Shown here piece by piece: positions 17,946 to 26,385 of a stretch of 64,000 nucleotides of DNA. This stretch comes from Pseudomonas baetica (GTDB lineage Bacteria; Pseudomonadota; Gammaproteobacteria; Pseudomonadales; Pseudomonadaceae). The notes below the pieces were generated by a model. That model worked only from the letters and a program-made list of their open reading frames with translations, had not been told where the DNA came from and ran no database searches. The translations under genes were made by a program, and so were the position numbers. The DNA is taken from positions 1 to 64,000 of the forward strand of contig NZ_JAIHLQ010000025.1 of the NCBI RefSeq assembly GCF_019733355.1. Reading direction: 5' to 3'. Each line of letters starts with the position of its first letter. The stretch's first letter is position 1.

Positions 17946-18893
17946 TCAGTGTTTTTCCTCGAGGACTTTATTGAGTTGCGCCCCGTCGATACTCAGCGTC
18001 GCCGTGTTGAGCATCCCGTCCAGATACGCCTGCGCAATCTGCTCCTGACGCTGGGCACGCAAGGCCTGGGTCAGTTGATCGCGCAGTTCATCCAGTGTCG
18101 CGGTGCGCGCCGGTTGTTGTTCGGTGAGTTTGATCACATGGAACCCGGCGGCGCTCTGAACAGGATCGGAAACGGCGCCAACCTTGAGCCGCGCCACGGC
18201 GCCACGCACCTCAGGAACGAGTTGCTGCAACGGTTGCAAACCGGTATCACCACCACGCTCAGCGGTGACGCGATCCTGCGAATACTGAGTCGCCAGCGCG
18301 GCAAACTCCGCCGGGGTCGCCTGCGCTTTTTTGCTCAGATCGAGCGCCTGCTTGCGCACGGTTTCAAGAGTCTGCGGCTCATTCACCTCAAGAAAAATCT
18401 GGCTGACCCGGTACAACGGCGGGGTCTGCCAGTTCGCCTTGCCGGCGTCATAGGCTTTGTGCAACTCGGCCTCACTCGGGTAATCCGCCGGCACCTCACT
18501 GACCGAACGCAGGTAATCGCGAAAGACGATCTGCTCAGTCGCTGCCCGAGTCTGTCGCGCGACGTCCGGGCGCTGCGCCCAACCCTGCGCCTCGGCCTGC
18601 TCCAACACGGCTTTCTCGGCCAGTCGCGTGCGAATCCAGCGCTCCAGCGCTTCACGATTACCGCGCAGTTGTTCGCGGGTCTCTGGCGGGACTGTCGCCA
18701 GCAGCGCCTGCAATTCATCAGGCGAAACCTGCTGATTACCCAACCGCGCGACCGCCGGCCCCGTTACCGCCGTCGACACTGGTGCCGACTGCTGGGCGGC
18801 GACCGGGTCACTGCCCGGCCGCACCACCAGCGCCACGGCCACCACCAACAGCACCACGGCTCCAGCGCCGATCACCATGGCAGGCTTTTTCAC
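17946..18893 (-). CDS. PpiC-type peptidyl-prolyl isomerase, membrane anchored
   Basis: A 315-residue periplasmic foldase with one N-terminal transmembrane anchor (residues 5-25), a SurA-like helical segment ('VSPDELQALLATVPPETREQL') and a rotamase domain at about 155-280. Rotamase features are 'YRVSQIFLEV', 'YSQDRVTAERGGDTGLQPL' and 'AGFHVIKLTEQQPA'. Such proteins help outer-membrane or exported proteins fold. The start overlaps the YbjN-like gene stop by four bases. In this operon its clients could be the TpsB barrel, the porin or an exported partner (inference). Confidence 0.88.
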   Translation of the reverse strand: MKKPAMVIGAGAVVLLVVAVALVVRPGSDPVAAQQSAPVSTAVTGPAVARLGNQQVSPDELQALLATVPPETREQLRGNREALERWIRTRLAEKAVLEQAEAQGWAQRPDVARQTRAATEQIVFRDYLRSVSEVPADYPSEAELHKAYDAGKANWQTPPLYRVSQIFLEVNEPQTLETVRKQALDLSKKAQATPAEFAALATQYSQDRVTAERGGDTGLQPLQQLVPEVRGAVARLKVGAVSDPVQSAAGFHVIKLTEQQPARTATLDELRDQLTQALRAQRQEQIAQAYLDGMLNTATLSIDGAQLNKVLEEKH

Positions 18894-19360
18894 AGCGCGA
18901 CTTCCTCTTGCTCGGCAACGGCAACTTTTGCCGTCGAGGCTTGAGTTGTCTGGCTGAAGTCACGCAGATAAACAATGAATTCCTGCAGCAAGCGATCCCA
19001 CAGCTCCAGATTGCCGCGCAGGTGATCGCTGCTGACGCCGGCGGCGAGCACCACGTCCATTTCCATCACCAGGAACTCGCCCTGCAACGACAAGCGTGCA
19101 AAACGTCGCGAAGCGTTCCACTGCTCGGCCACACCCTGGGGCAACTCACCCTGCACGCGAAGCGCACAACTGAACGTGAAGTCGACGTAGCGGCCCTGCT
19201 CCACCGCCGGGTTGCCGAAACGCACGGCGTAGCCAATGCCCTGACTGGCACTGAGCAATTGGACGATGCCGTTCTGTTCGGTCTGGTTGACGCGATAACC
19301 GGCGGCTTGCAGGACGTCGGTCAACGATTGCGGGGAAACGTGGCTGATCAATTGAGTCAT
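18890..19360 (-). CDS. YbjN domain protein
   Basis: A 156-residue protein with the YbjN fold pattern: 'LTDVLQAAGYRV' at the start, a central 'YVDFTFSCALRV' strand, and 'WNASRRFARLSLQGEFLVMEMDVVL' followed by a helix with 'LELWDRLLQEFIVYL'. YbjN folds resemble type III secretion chaperones and usually bind other proteins. It has no signal peptide, so it is cytoplasmic. The last 20 residues are an A/E/V-rich tail. It lies in the middle of the TPS/TonB operon, tightly coupled to the PpiC gene, suggesting a chaperone or regulatory role in that system (inference). Confidence 0.75.
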   Translation of the reverse strand: MTQLISHVSPQSLTDVLQAAGYRVNQTEQNGIVQLLSASQGIGYAVRFGNPAVEQGRYVDFTFSCALRVQGELPQGVAEQWNASRRFARLSLQGEFLVMEMDVVLAAGVSSDHLRGNLELWDRLLQEFIVYLRDFSQTTQASTAKVAVAEQEEVAL

Positions 19361-19390
19361 TGCTTCTTCCTTGTTTATCAGGCTTTTTAA

Positions 19391-20020
19391 TCAGTGCAAG
19401 AGCGCAGCTTGCGGCGCGTCGAATTGAGTCTTGTAGAGCTCGTCGCCGAACCCCTGGGCCAGTTCATCGAACTTGACCCGGGCGCTGCCCGCGAAGGGCT
19501 GGCGGATCTTCATCACTTCGGCCACATCGATGTTTTCGTAGGCGCTGAGGATCTGCTTGGCGACGCCGTACATCTGCTGATTCTTGACTGAACATTGCTG
19601 CACTTGTGTGTCACGTTCAGTCAATTGCGCTTGAAGCCTGGAACGCTCGGTTTCTTTGGCGCGGGCCATGACCAATAACTCGTCATAGGCCTTCTTGTAC
19701 TTGCCGGTCTGCTCAACGCTGGCCGCCACTTGCGCCTGCGCCTGGCTGTGCAGGCTCTGTTGCTGCCCCGCCAGTTGCTCGGCGACGCCTTTGACCTTGG
19801 CCAGTTCAGCGGTCAATTGCTTGATTTGCGCCTGCGCAGCCTTAGCCTCGTTTTGCGCTGCCAGTTGCGCAGCGCTGGCCTGAGCCTGCTGACTTTGCAA
19901 GGCTTGCAACTGCTGGGTGGTGCTACGCAATTGCGTACGCAAGCGCTCCTCCATGCCCTCGGCACTGGCGCCGGTGGCAACCAACATTCCAAGGCCCAGC
20001 AACAACAATCGCGTGTTCAT
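19391..20020 (-). CDS. Periplasmic coiled-coil protein of the TonB/TPS operon
   Basis: A 209-residue protein with a cleavable signal peptide ('LLLLGLGMLVATGASAEG') and a long Q/A/K/L-rich coiled coil from about residue 24 to 150 ('QLQALQSQQAQASAAQLA' and similar). A C-terminal globular part has 'YGVAKQILSAYENIDVAEVMKI' and one cysteine. I recognise no enzyme. Its position 17 bases after the porin gene suggests a periplasmic spacer or scaffold linking the outer-membrane components to the TonB/ExbBD machinery (inference). Confidence 0.75.
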   Translation of the reverse strand: MNTRLLLLGLGMLVATGASAEGMEERLRTQLRSTTQQLQALQSQQAQASAAQLAAQNEAKAAQAQIKQLTAELAKVKGVAEQLAGQQQSLHSQAQAQVAASVEQTGKYKKAYDELLVMARAKETERSRLQAQLTERDTQVQQCSVKNQQMYGVAKQILSAYENIDVAEVMKIRQPFAGSARVKFDELAQGFGDELYKTQFDAPQAALLH

Positions 20021-20037
20021 AACCGTCTCCCGGCGCC

Positions 20038-21741
20038 TTAGAAGCGCGTGTTGATCTCAAGCTGCAAGACATCGATATCGAACGGCGCGCCGTATACCGC
20101 TTCTGTGCTCAACCAGCGGCCGGTCGCAAAAACGTTCTTCGCCAGACCGTAGTTGCCGCCGATGAAATAACCCTTGGCGTTGGTGCCACCGAGGTGGAAA
20201 GACGAGTCGTTAAAGCCGTCCGGCAAGGCGTCCGGCTGGATGTACTTGTAGCCGGCGAACATATTCCAGTCGCCCTGCTTCTTCAGGTCCAGGGCGTTGC
20301 CGAGGGTGAATTGCACCATCCACGCATTGGCACCGCTTTCGATATCGCCATTGCTGTCGAGGTTGTTGACGATTTGCCCGGCCGAACGCTTGCGCATGTC
20401 GCCTTCGTCGTAGCTGAGGTTATGGATGTAGTTGCCCTGGCTGCGCAGCTTGAAGTCTTGCGGCAGATCAGCGTCCCACACCAGGTTCAGATCGAGCAGG
20501 TTGAACTCGGACGCGAGGCCGACGTATTGCGGTTGCGGCGTGGTCGTCGGGTTGAGCGGGTTCGGCGTGATGTCACGCAGCAGGAACACGCTGTTGCCCT
20601 TCTGCATGAACGCTGCGCGGCTGCCGTCGCTGTCGCAACCCGGTGCGCCGGCCCACGGTTCGCAAGGGCTGGAGCGCTGGCCTTCGATGTCGTCGAAGCG
20701 GTAATAAGCCAGCGCACCCTTCAAGCGGTTGTTGCTGTTGACCGCCCATTTGGCGCCGATTTGCGCGCCGTACAGCCATTTGTTGTCGCTCTCTTCCTTG
20801 TCGAAACCGTTGCTGCTGGTGGTGTCGTTTGTGTAGTCCACCGGGAACGCGCCGACGGTACCGAACACGCCCCAATCACGATTGAGTTTGTGGTCGAAAA
20901 TCGCCGCCACACCGTCGAAGTTGAGGTCGTTGGAATAGAGCATGTCGGTGGACATGAACGGGTTGGCAAAACGGCCACCGGTGAGCGTCAGCTCATCCGA
21001 CGGTTTCCAGGTCAGATAACCCTGGTCGAGCCAGATGTCTTTTTTGGCGAAGCCACCGCCGAGGCTTTGCGTGGTCGATACCGGATTGTTGTCCGAGCCG
21101 GTGCCGATGCGGATGCCGGCGGTCCACTCTGGCGAGATCACCGCTTTCATGCCCAGACGTGCGCGAATGCGGAACTGGTTGGTGCGATCTTCGCGGGTAT
21201 TGAGCAGCGGCGGCAGACTGGTGCTGCTGTTGGGGTTCACGTCATACGGGCCGTTGTTGTTGAGCTTGGCGAAGTCGACGATTTCGTTGCTGTTGCTGTC
21301 CGAGTAGTAGCGCGATTCGTCACGCAAACGAATGTCGCCGTCGAAGCTGATGCGCGATGCCCAGTCCGGGAAAGTGTTGGGCGCGGCCCAGTTTTCCTGC
21401 TTGGCGGTGGCCATGACTTCGGCTTTGACCTGATCGCGGATCTGATCACGCACCGCCGCCGGCACGTACTGCACACGCACATCGCCAGGCGCGGCGACGG
21501 GGCCTGCCACCACGGCGGTGGAGGCAGCAGCCTGCTTGGCTTGGACGGCCTCGTTCTGCGCCTGAGCGATCAGCGCGTCGGCCTTGTCCTGCTTCAAAAT
21601 GCCCTGCTCGACCAGCAAGCGGATCAGATTGATCGTGGCGTTTTCCGAAGGCGCAGGCGCTGCTGCGGCCTGACCGACCAGGGTCGCGATGACCATGCCG
21701 ACCGCCAGGGACAATCGATTCACGTTGGAAATCATCTGCAC
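20038..21741 (-). CDS. Putative outer-membrane porin
   Basis: A 567-residue protein with a signal peptide ending 'GQAAAA', then a short helical segment ('IRLLVEQGILKQDKADALIAQAQ') that resembles the SlpM/coiled N-terminus of large putative porins. From about residue 120 onward it has alternating amphipathic strands and many aromatic girdle residues ('WTAGIRIGTGSDNN', 'LTLTGGRFANPFM'), ending 'LEINTRF' with the terminal phenylalanine required for BAM assembly. It fits the Pfam putative-porin group. It shares an operon with TonB, ExbB and ExbD but shows no plug domain, so it is not a standard TonB-dependent receptor. Confidence 0.85.
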   Translation of the reverse strand: MQMISNVNRLSLAVGMVIATLVGQAAAAPAPSENATINLIRLLVEQGILKQDKADALIAQAQNEAVQAKQAAASTAVVAGPVAAPGDVRVQYVPAAVRDQIRDQVKAEVMATAKQENWAAPNTFPDWASRISFDGDIRLRDESRYYSDSNSNEIVDFAKLNNNGPYDVNPNSSTSLPPLLNTREDRTNQFRIRARLGMKAVISPEWTAGIRIGTGSDNNPVSTTQSLGGGFAKKDIWLDQGYLTWKPSDELTLTGGRFANPFMSTDMLYSNDLNFDGVAAIFDHKLNRDWGVFGTVGAFPVDYTNDTTSSNGFDKEESDNKWLYGAQIGAKWAVNSNNRLKGALAYYRFDDIEGQRSSPCEPWAGAPGCDSDGSRAAFMQKGNSVFLLRDITPNPLNPTTTPQPQYVGLASEFNLLDLNLVWDADLPQDFKLRSQGNYIHNLSYDEGDMRKRSAGQIVNNLDSNGDIESGANAWMVQFTLGNALDLKKQGDWNMFAGYKYIQPDALPDGFNDSSFHLGGTNAKGYFIGGNYGLAKNVFATGRWLSTEAVYGAPFDIDVLQLEINTRF

Positions 21742-21774
21742 ACAACTCCTTTTGGCAAAACTGTAAGAATTCGG

Positions 21775-22479
21775 TTAACCCGGACGCCGCCCTTGCAGGG
21801 ACAGGCGCACGGGCAAAGTCATGGAGGCCGGTGGCCGTTCGCTTAAGTGCGGCGCATTGCGCAGCGCCGCCAAAACCTGCTTATCGATTTCAGGGTTGCC
21901 GCTGGACTTGATCAGCTCGACCCGGGTGATCTCGCCGACGCTGCTCAGCCACACATCGGCCTGCAAGGTGAACGCGAGGTTGCGCAGTTCAGGGTTCTCG
22001 CGCAGCAGCTTCTGGAACGTGAACGCGAGGAACTGGCTGTAAGTGCCGTTACCCAACTGCCCGCCTCCGGCGCCCGCCATCCCGCCGCCCTTGCCCGCGC
22101 CGATGTTGAAGGCGTCGTTGCCGGACTGCGCATCGCCATCCATTTGCATCGGGTTGGCCAGATCGTCCGCCGGTGATGGCGGCGCCTCTTCTTCGGGCTT
22201 GACCTCTTGCGGCTCTGGCGTTGGCTCGGGCTCGACGATTTTTTCTTCCACTGATGTCTCCGGTTCCGGCGGTTTTTCAGGCGGCGCAGGTGGTGGTGGC
22301 GGCAGTGGAATGATCGTCGGCACCTTTGGCGCTTCGCGGCGGATGCCGCTCATGTCGTTGGCCCACTGCCACAGAAACCACGCTGCCAGTGCGCCGACCA
22401 ACAGCCCGGCGCCCCACTTCACAAAGCGCAGTGGCGACTGCTTTACCGGCAGTGGCTCGATCGGGAGTTGTGCGGTCAT
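21775..22479 (-). CDS. TonB-like energy transducer
   Basis: A 234-residue protein with one transmembrane helix near residues 23-40, a proline/glutamate-rich linker ('PLPPPPPAPPEKPPEPE') and a C-terminal TonB-type domain ('ADVWLSSVGEITRVELIKSS', 'VLAALRNAPHLSERPP'). A glycine-rich insert ('GAGKGGGMAGAGGGQLG') precedes that domain. It should carry proton-motive energy from ExbB/ExbD to an outer-membrane partner. The gene starts three bases after exbD. The partner here is unclear, since the operon offers a TpsB and a porin, not a plug-containing receptor. Confidence 0.88.
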   Translation of the reverse strand: MTAQLPIEPLPVKQSPLRFVKWGAGLLVGALAAWFLWQWANDMSGIRREAPKVPTIIPLPPPPPAPPEKPPEPETSVEEKIVEPEPTPEPQEVKPEEEAPPSPADDLANPMQMDGDAQSGNDAFNIGAGKGGGMAGAGGGQLGNGTYSQFLAFTFQKLLRENPELRNLAFTLQADVWLSSVGEITRVELIKSSGNPEIDKQVLAALRNAPHLSERPPASMTLPVRLSLQGRRPG

Positions 22480-22482
22480 GAC

Positions 22483-22908
22483 TCAACCCTGCGTCGGTTT
22501 GCCGGTCACGAGACCGACTTGGGACAGTTCGAGCCGGCGCAACAGATCCAGCACTTCAATGACTTTCTGGTATTGCACCGTCGCGTCACCGCGCACGATC
22601 ACCGGGAAGTCCGGGCTCTGCGCTTTCTCGATGCGCAGGCGTTCTTCCAGTTCGGCCAGGGTCACCGGGTAGGCATCAAGGAACACCTGGCCGCCGTCGT
22701 TAACCGAAATGGCCTTGGTCTTGGCTTCGGACAGCGACACCGAAGCGCTGGCCTTGGGCAGGTTGATCTGGATTCCCGACACCTGCGCAGTGGCGGTGAG
22801 GATGAACATCACCAGCACCACCATCAGCACGTCCACCAGCGGCGTGATGTTGATGCTGTCGACGGCTGAATCTTCGTCATCGTCGTGGGAGGCATTTACG
22901 GACGCCAT
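22483..22908 (-). CDS. exbD: ExbD/TolR family proton-channel subunit
   Basis: A 141-residue protein with one N-terminal transmembrane helix containing the channel aspartate in 'INITPLVDVLMVVLVMF', preceded by an acidic cytoplasmic leader. The periplasmic domain has 'VVDVLDLLRRL'-like helices and 'FPVIVRGDATVQYQKVIEV', standard for ExbD. It works with the adjacent ExbB-like protein to use the proton gradient. The gap to the ExbB gene is 11 bases. In position it matches exbD2 (PA0694) of P. aeruginosa. Confidence 0.93.
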   Translation of the reverse strand: MASVNASHDDDEDSAVDSINITPLVDVLMVVLVMFILTATAQVSGIQINLPKASASVSLSEAKTKAISVNDGGQVFLDAYPVTLAELEERLRIEKAQSPDFPVIVRGDATVQYQKVIEVLDLLRRLELSQVGLVTGKPTQG

Positions 22909-22919
22909 GTCAGTGCTCC

Positions 22920-24719
22920 TCAGGCCGGTACGGAGTGGTTGGCGTGATGGCCGCGCGAGTGCGACGCCTCACTGAACTGGCTTTCGCCATGCATCTCCGC
23001 CAAACGTGTGATGAACTCGTCGACGAACACGCGCATGTCGGCACTGACTTCCTTGTTGCGCGTGATCAGGCGGTTGTAGCCGAACAGCGCCGGGATCGCG
23101 ACGAACAGACCCATCGCCGTCGCCAGCAAGGCAGCGGCCATGCCGGGCGCGATGGCGTTGATGTTGACGTCGCCGGCCATGGCGGTACCGAGGAACACCA
23201 CCATGATCCCCAGCACGGTGCCGAGCAGGCCGATATACGGGCCACCGGCGATGGCGTTGGACAGGGTCGAAAGCTTCGAACTCAGCTGTTGGTTTTCGCG
23301 GGTGCGCACACCGTCCATCGAGCAACGAATGGCTTCGATGGTCGCCGCCGAAACCGAGGAGGTGTCGGCGCCCTGCTCACGGCGGGTACGAATTTCTTTC
23401 ACGGCCACCAGATACAGGCGCCACAGCGACGAATGTTCCAGGCGCTGGGCAAGTTGCGTGTCGTCGGCAAACATCTCCAGGCGCGTGCCGACCTTGGCGA
23501 ACTGCACGCGGAAATCTTCGTTGGCTGACGTCACGCGGCCGAGCGTGCGGTTCTTGCGCAGCATGATGATCCACGACTGGAACATCATCAGCACCAGCAC
23601 GGCGATGATCACCCAGGCGTCCACCGGTACTGCGTTGAGCAGGAAACCGAGGCTGCCGAACCCGAAGCCCGACTGTTCTTCATCAACCCCGTAGGCGACC
23701 AGTTTCGACTCGGCGCCCTGCGAGGTGGCATCGGCGAGCAGCAACGGCGCCGGGCGGGCGACTTTCGACAGGCGCAGTTCGTCGATGGCGCCTACGAACG
23801 GCAGATAAGGGCCTTCTTGCAGATCAGCGCCGATGGCCATGACCGAATTGAACGCTGGCATGGCCAGGGCCAGTGCAGCACCTTCACGACCGTTGATGTA
23901 CAGGGTGACTTTGGCACCTTCGGCCGTCAGCGCGACGTGTTGCCATTGGCCGGGGTTGAGCGGCTGCGTGGCAACGGCGCGCTGGCCGTCGATTTCCACG
24001 AACGGCACGCCCTGATTCACCCCCACCAGCAAACTGTTGGCACCTTCTCGGCGGGCCAGAATCAGTTGCTCGCCATCGGCCTGATCCAGTCGCAGCCAAG
24101 CGCTGAAGGTGAACGCACTGCCAGCGTTGTGCTGCAACGAAGGGCTGGCCGGCATTAACAACGGCTGACCGCTGAACTGCAAGGCCCGCCCGACGACGCC
24201 GTCAATCGCCGCGCCGGTCGCACTTTGCGCGGTGTTGCCGTAGGCCGTGGTGTCTTTGGCCGGGGTGCCGGTGGCGCCGTCGAAGTGATACAGCGCGGTG
24301 TAATTCGGATCGAAGGTCAGTTGGCCGTTGCCGGTGGCCGGGGCCTTTTGATTGCCGTAGTACATCCAGATGTCCTGACGCTGACCGCCCTCGACATTCG
24401 GCACATCGACCCAGATCAACGCCATGCCCATCAGCGCGTCGAAGCTTTCGATCTGATGGTTGAGTACGGTTTTGTCATCGGCGGCGACGAAGCGCAGGTC
24501 CGAGCCGTCCTCCTTCACACCGTCGAAGGTGAAGTTGCCGGTGTGCAGGCGCACCAGTAGCGCGGTGCGGCCGAGCGGTTGATTGATCGCCGCCCCTTGC
24601 GGCGTGGTGTCGACGGCAATTTGTTTGCGGTAATGCCAGTCGTCCTGCCACCAGGCCTGAGCCGTGGCCGGGAGCACGAAGCCCAGGCAGATCAACAACG
24701 AAAGAAAGAGGCGCTGCAT
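22920..24719 (-). CDS. DUF2341-LamG-ExbB fusion protein
   Basis: A 599-residue fusion, far longer than a usual ExbB of about 240. After a signal peptide ('LLICLGFVLPATAQA') comes a DUF2341 domain at about 25-135 ('DIWMYYGNQ', 'LIWVDVPN'). A concanavalin/LamG-like domain follows at about 150-320 ('TALYHFDG', 'FTFSAWLRLD', 'WQHVALTAEG', 'VTLYINGREG', 'GAIDELRLSKVAR'), then a transmembrane helix near 368-388. The C-terminal MotA/TolQ/ExbB domain occupies 430-575 ('YIGLLGTVLGIMVVF', 'MAAALLATAMGLFVAIPA'). The proton channel thus carries a large periplasmic region of carbohydrate-binding type, suggesting that wall, surface or ligand sensing is built into the motor (inference). Confidence 0.9.
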   Translation of the reverse strand: MQRLFLSLLICLGFVLPATAQAWWQDDWHYRKQIAVDTTPQGAAINQPLGRTALLVRLHTGNFTFDGVKEDGSDLRFVAADDKTVLNHQIESFDALMGMALIWVDVPNVEGGQRQDIWMYYGNQKAPATGNGQLTFDPNYTALYHFDGATGTPAKDTTAYGNTAQSATGAAIDGVVGRALQFSGQPLLMPASPSLQHNAGSAFTFSAWLRLDQADGEQLILARREGANSLLVGVNQGVPFVEIDGQRAVATQPLNPGQWQHVALTAEGAKVTLYINGREGAALALAMPAFNSVMAIGADLQEGPYLPFVGAIDELRLSKVARPAPLLLADATSQGAESKLVAYGVDEEQSGFGFGSLGFLLNAVPVDAWVIIAVLVLMMFQSWIIMLRKNRTLGRVTSANEDFRVQFAKVGTRLEMFADDTQLAQRLEHSSLWRLYLVAVKEIRTRREQGADTSSVSAATIEAIRCSMDGVRTRENQQLSSKLSTLSNAIAGGPYIGLLGTVLGIMVVFLGTAMAGDVNINAIAPGMAAALLATAMGLFVAIPALFGYNRLITRNKEVSADMRVFVDEFITRLAEMHGESQFSEASHSRGHHANHSVPA

Positions 24720-24731
24720 GAACGTGCTCCT

Positions 24732-26330
24732 TTAGAAAGTGGCTTGAAGGTTGAAGTGCAGGCGCGATTCCTGTTTCGAGGTGTTCGGCCCTTCGAGTAG
24801 CGGATAACCCCAGTCGAGGCTGCCCGACAGCCATTTGCTCAGGCTGGCGCGGGTGCCGAGGCCGACACTGGCCAGGGCGTAATTGGCGTCCTGATCAGGC
24901 AGTTCGTCGCGCAGGTACAGTTGCGCGCCTTCGGCGAAGGCATAGAAACGCCAGTCCTGCATCCAGGTGCCGGCGAACTTGGCCAGCGAGGGCGTGCGCA
25001 GTTCCTGGCTCAGCAGATAACCGTCATCGCCCGTGCGCTCGGCGGCCAGATAGCCGCGCACCGACGTCGCGCCACCGGCAGAAAATTGTTCGTTGGAAAC
25101 CAGTGGCCCCGAAGCTAGTTGAAACGCGGCTTTGCTCGCGCTTTGCCAGTCGCTGTCGAAGGTCCAGGTGTAACTGGTGTCGCCCTTGAGCACGGCGAAA
25201 CTCGGCTTGGCGCGGTAGCGTTTGTAGTCGAAGTCTTCGTCGGAACTGCCATAGCCAAAAAGGCTGCGGGTGGCCGCGACCAGACTCAAACCGAGGCCGA
25301 GCTGACTCTTTTCGGTGTAGCGATAGCCGTTGTAGGCGAAGGTGAACGGTGCGTATTTCAGTGGCACCTTGTCGCTCTCGCCGGAGAGGGTCAGGCGTTC
25401 TTCGAAGTCCTTGAAGTCGACGCCCGCCGACAACGAGTTCGACCAACTGCCGCTGGATGGCAGCGTGTAGATCGCCGACACCCCGTAGGAATGGCCCTTG
25501 CCCAGCACGTTGCTGCCGCCAATGGTGGCGACGTTGCTGTCGGACTGGTAACCGGACAACTGCACGCTCCAGCGATCGGTCAGCGGGGCGGTATAAGCGC
25601 CCGACCAGACCTTGGCGTTGTCGGTGTCTTGCGGCGCGGTGAAGTAGGTCAGGGAAATGCTGTGGCCGAGCTGCCAGAGGTTGTTGTAGCCAAGGCTGGC
25701 GACAGTGCGCAGCTTTTCGGTGTCGGCGCTGTAGTCGTTGTTCAGACCGACGCTGGCCGTCCACGGGTTCTGATCTTCAACCTGTAAATCGACGTCCATG
25801 GTGCCGGGGCGCTGGCCCTCGCGAACCAGCGGCATGACCTGCCGGCCGGGCGTCTTGTTCAGTTGCGCCAGTTCACCCTGAACCTTGGCGAAGTCCGGTA
25901 CCTCACCCTCCTTGAGCGCTGGCACTTCGTCACGGATGTCCAGCGGCGAATAGTGCTTGGCGCCGACCACGCGCACCCGGCCGACCTTGGTTTCGCTGAC
26001 TTGCAGATAAACGATGCCGTCCGCCACCGCTTGCTCCGGCAATTCGACGAACACCGATTGATAGCCGCGTTCCTGATAGACCTTCTGCAACGCGTCGCGC
26101 GCACCTTCGATGTCGCTCAGCGCTTTTTGCGGACCGAGGAACGGGTACACCGCCTCTTCGATGGCCCGCGCATCAAGCACCGTGTTACCGCGCACGAAGT
26201 ATTCGTTGACGTCGACCAGACGCTGCGCCGCTGCACTTTTGGTGGTTTCTTCGGCCAGTGCCGACTGCGCGCCAACCGCCACTAACAGCGAGCCCCACAG
26301 CGCCAGCCGTGACGTGAAAATCTGTTCCAC
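24732..26330 (-). CDS. pdtB: TpsB-type outer-membrane transporter (PdtB-like, ShlB/FhaC family)
   Basis: A 532-residue protein with a signal peptide, two POTRA domains (about 38-110 and 112-185, with 'NEYFVRGNTVLDARAIEEAV' and 'VGRVRVVGAKHYSPLDI') and a 16-strand barrel. The 'VRGY' motif of the conserved loop appears in 'TSVRGYLAAERTGDDG' near 430, and the protein ends in phenylalanine. TpsB proteins secrete a single large TpsA exoprotein through two-partner secretion. In P. aeruginosa the homologous PdtB exports PdtA. No TpsA gene occurs in this window on either side, which is unusual. The gene leads into the ExbB fusion with a 12-base gap. Confidence 0.88.
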   Translation of the reverse strand: MEQIFTSRLALWGSLLVAVGAQSALAEETTKSAAAQRLVDVNEYFVRGNTVLDARAIEEAVYPFLGPQKALSDIEGARDALQKVYQERGYQSVFVELPEQAVADGIVYLQVSETKVGRVRVVGAKHYSPLDIRDEVPALKEGEVPDFAKVQGELAQLNKTPGRQVMPLVREGQRPGTMDVDLQVEDQNPWTASVGLNNDYSADTEKLRTVASLGYNNLWQLGHSISLTYFTAPQDTDNAKVWSGAYTAPLTDRWSVQLSGYQSDSNVATIGGSNVLGKGHSYGVSAIYTLPSSGSWSNSLSAGVDFKDFEERLTLSGESDKVPLKYAPFTFAYNGYRYTEKSQLGLGLSLVAATRSLFGYGSSDEDFDYKRYRAKPSFAVLKGDTSYTWTFDSDWQSASKAAFQLASGPLVSNEQFSAGGATSVRGYLAAERTGDDGYLLSQELRTPSLAKFAGTWMQDWRFYAFAEGAQLYLRDELPDQDANYALASVGLGTRASLSKWLSGSLDWGYPLLEGPNTSKQESRLHFNLQATF

Positions 26331-26385
26331 ACTACCCCCTGAATTCGCGATGACCTGTTGGCGCCTCAGCGCCCTCTGTGTTGCG

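Noticed and set aside
20194..21846. 550-codon open frame on the plus strand
   Set aside because: It lies antisense to the porin gene and its composition mirrors that gene; GC-rich third positions in Pseudomonas keep such shadow frames open.
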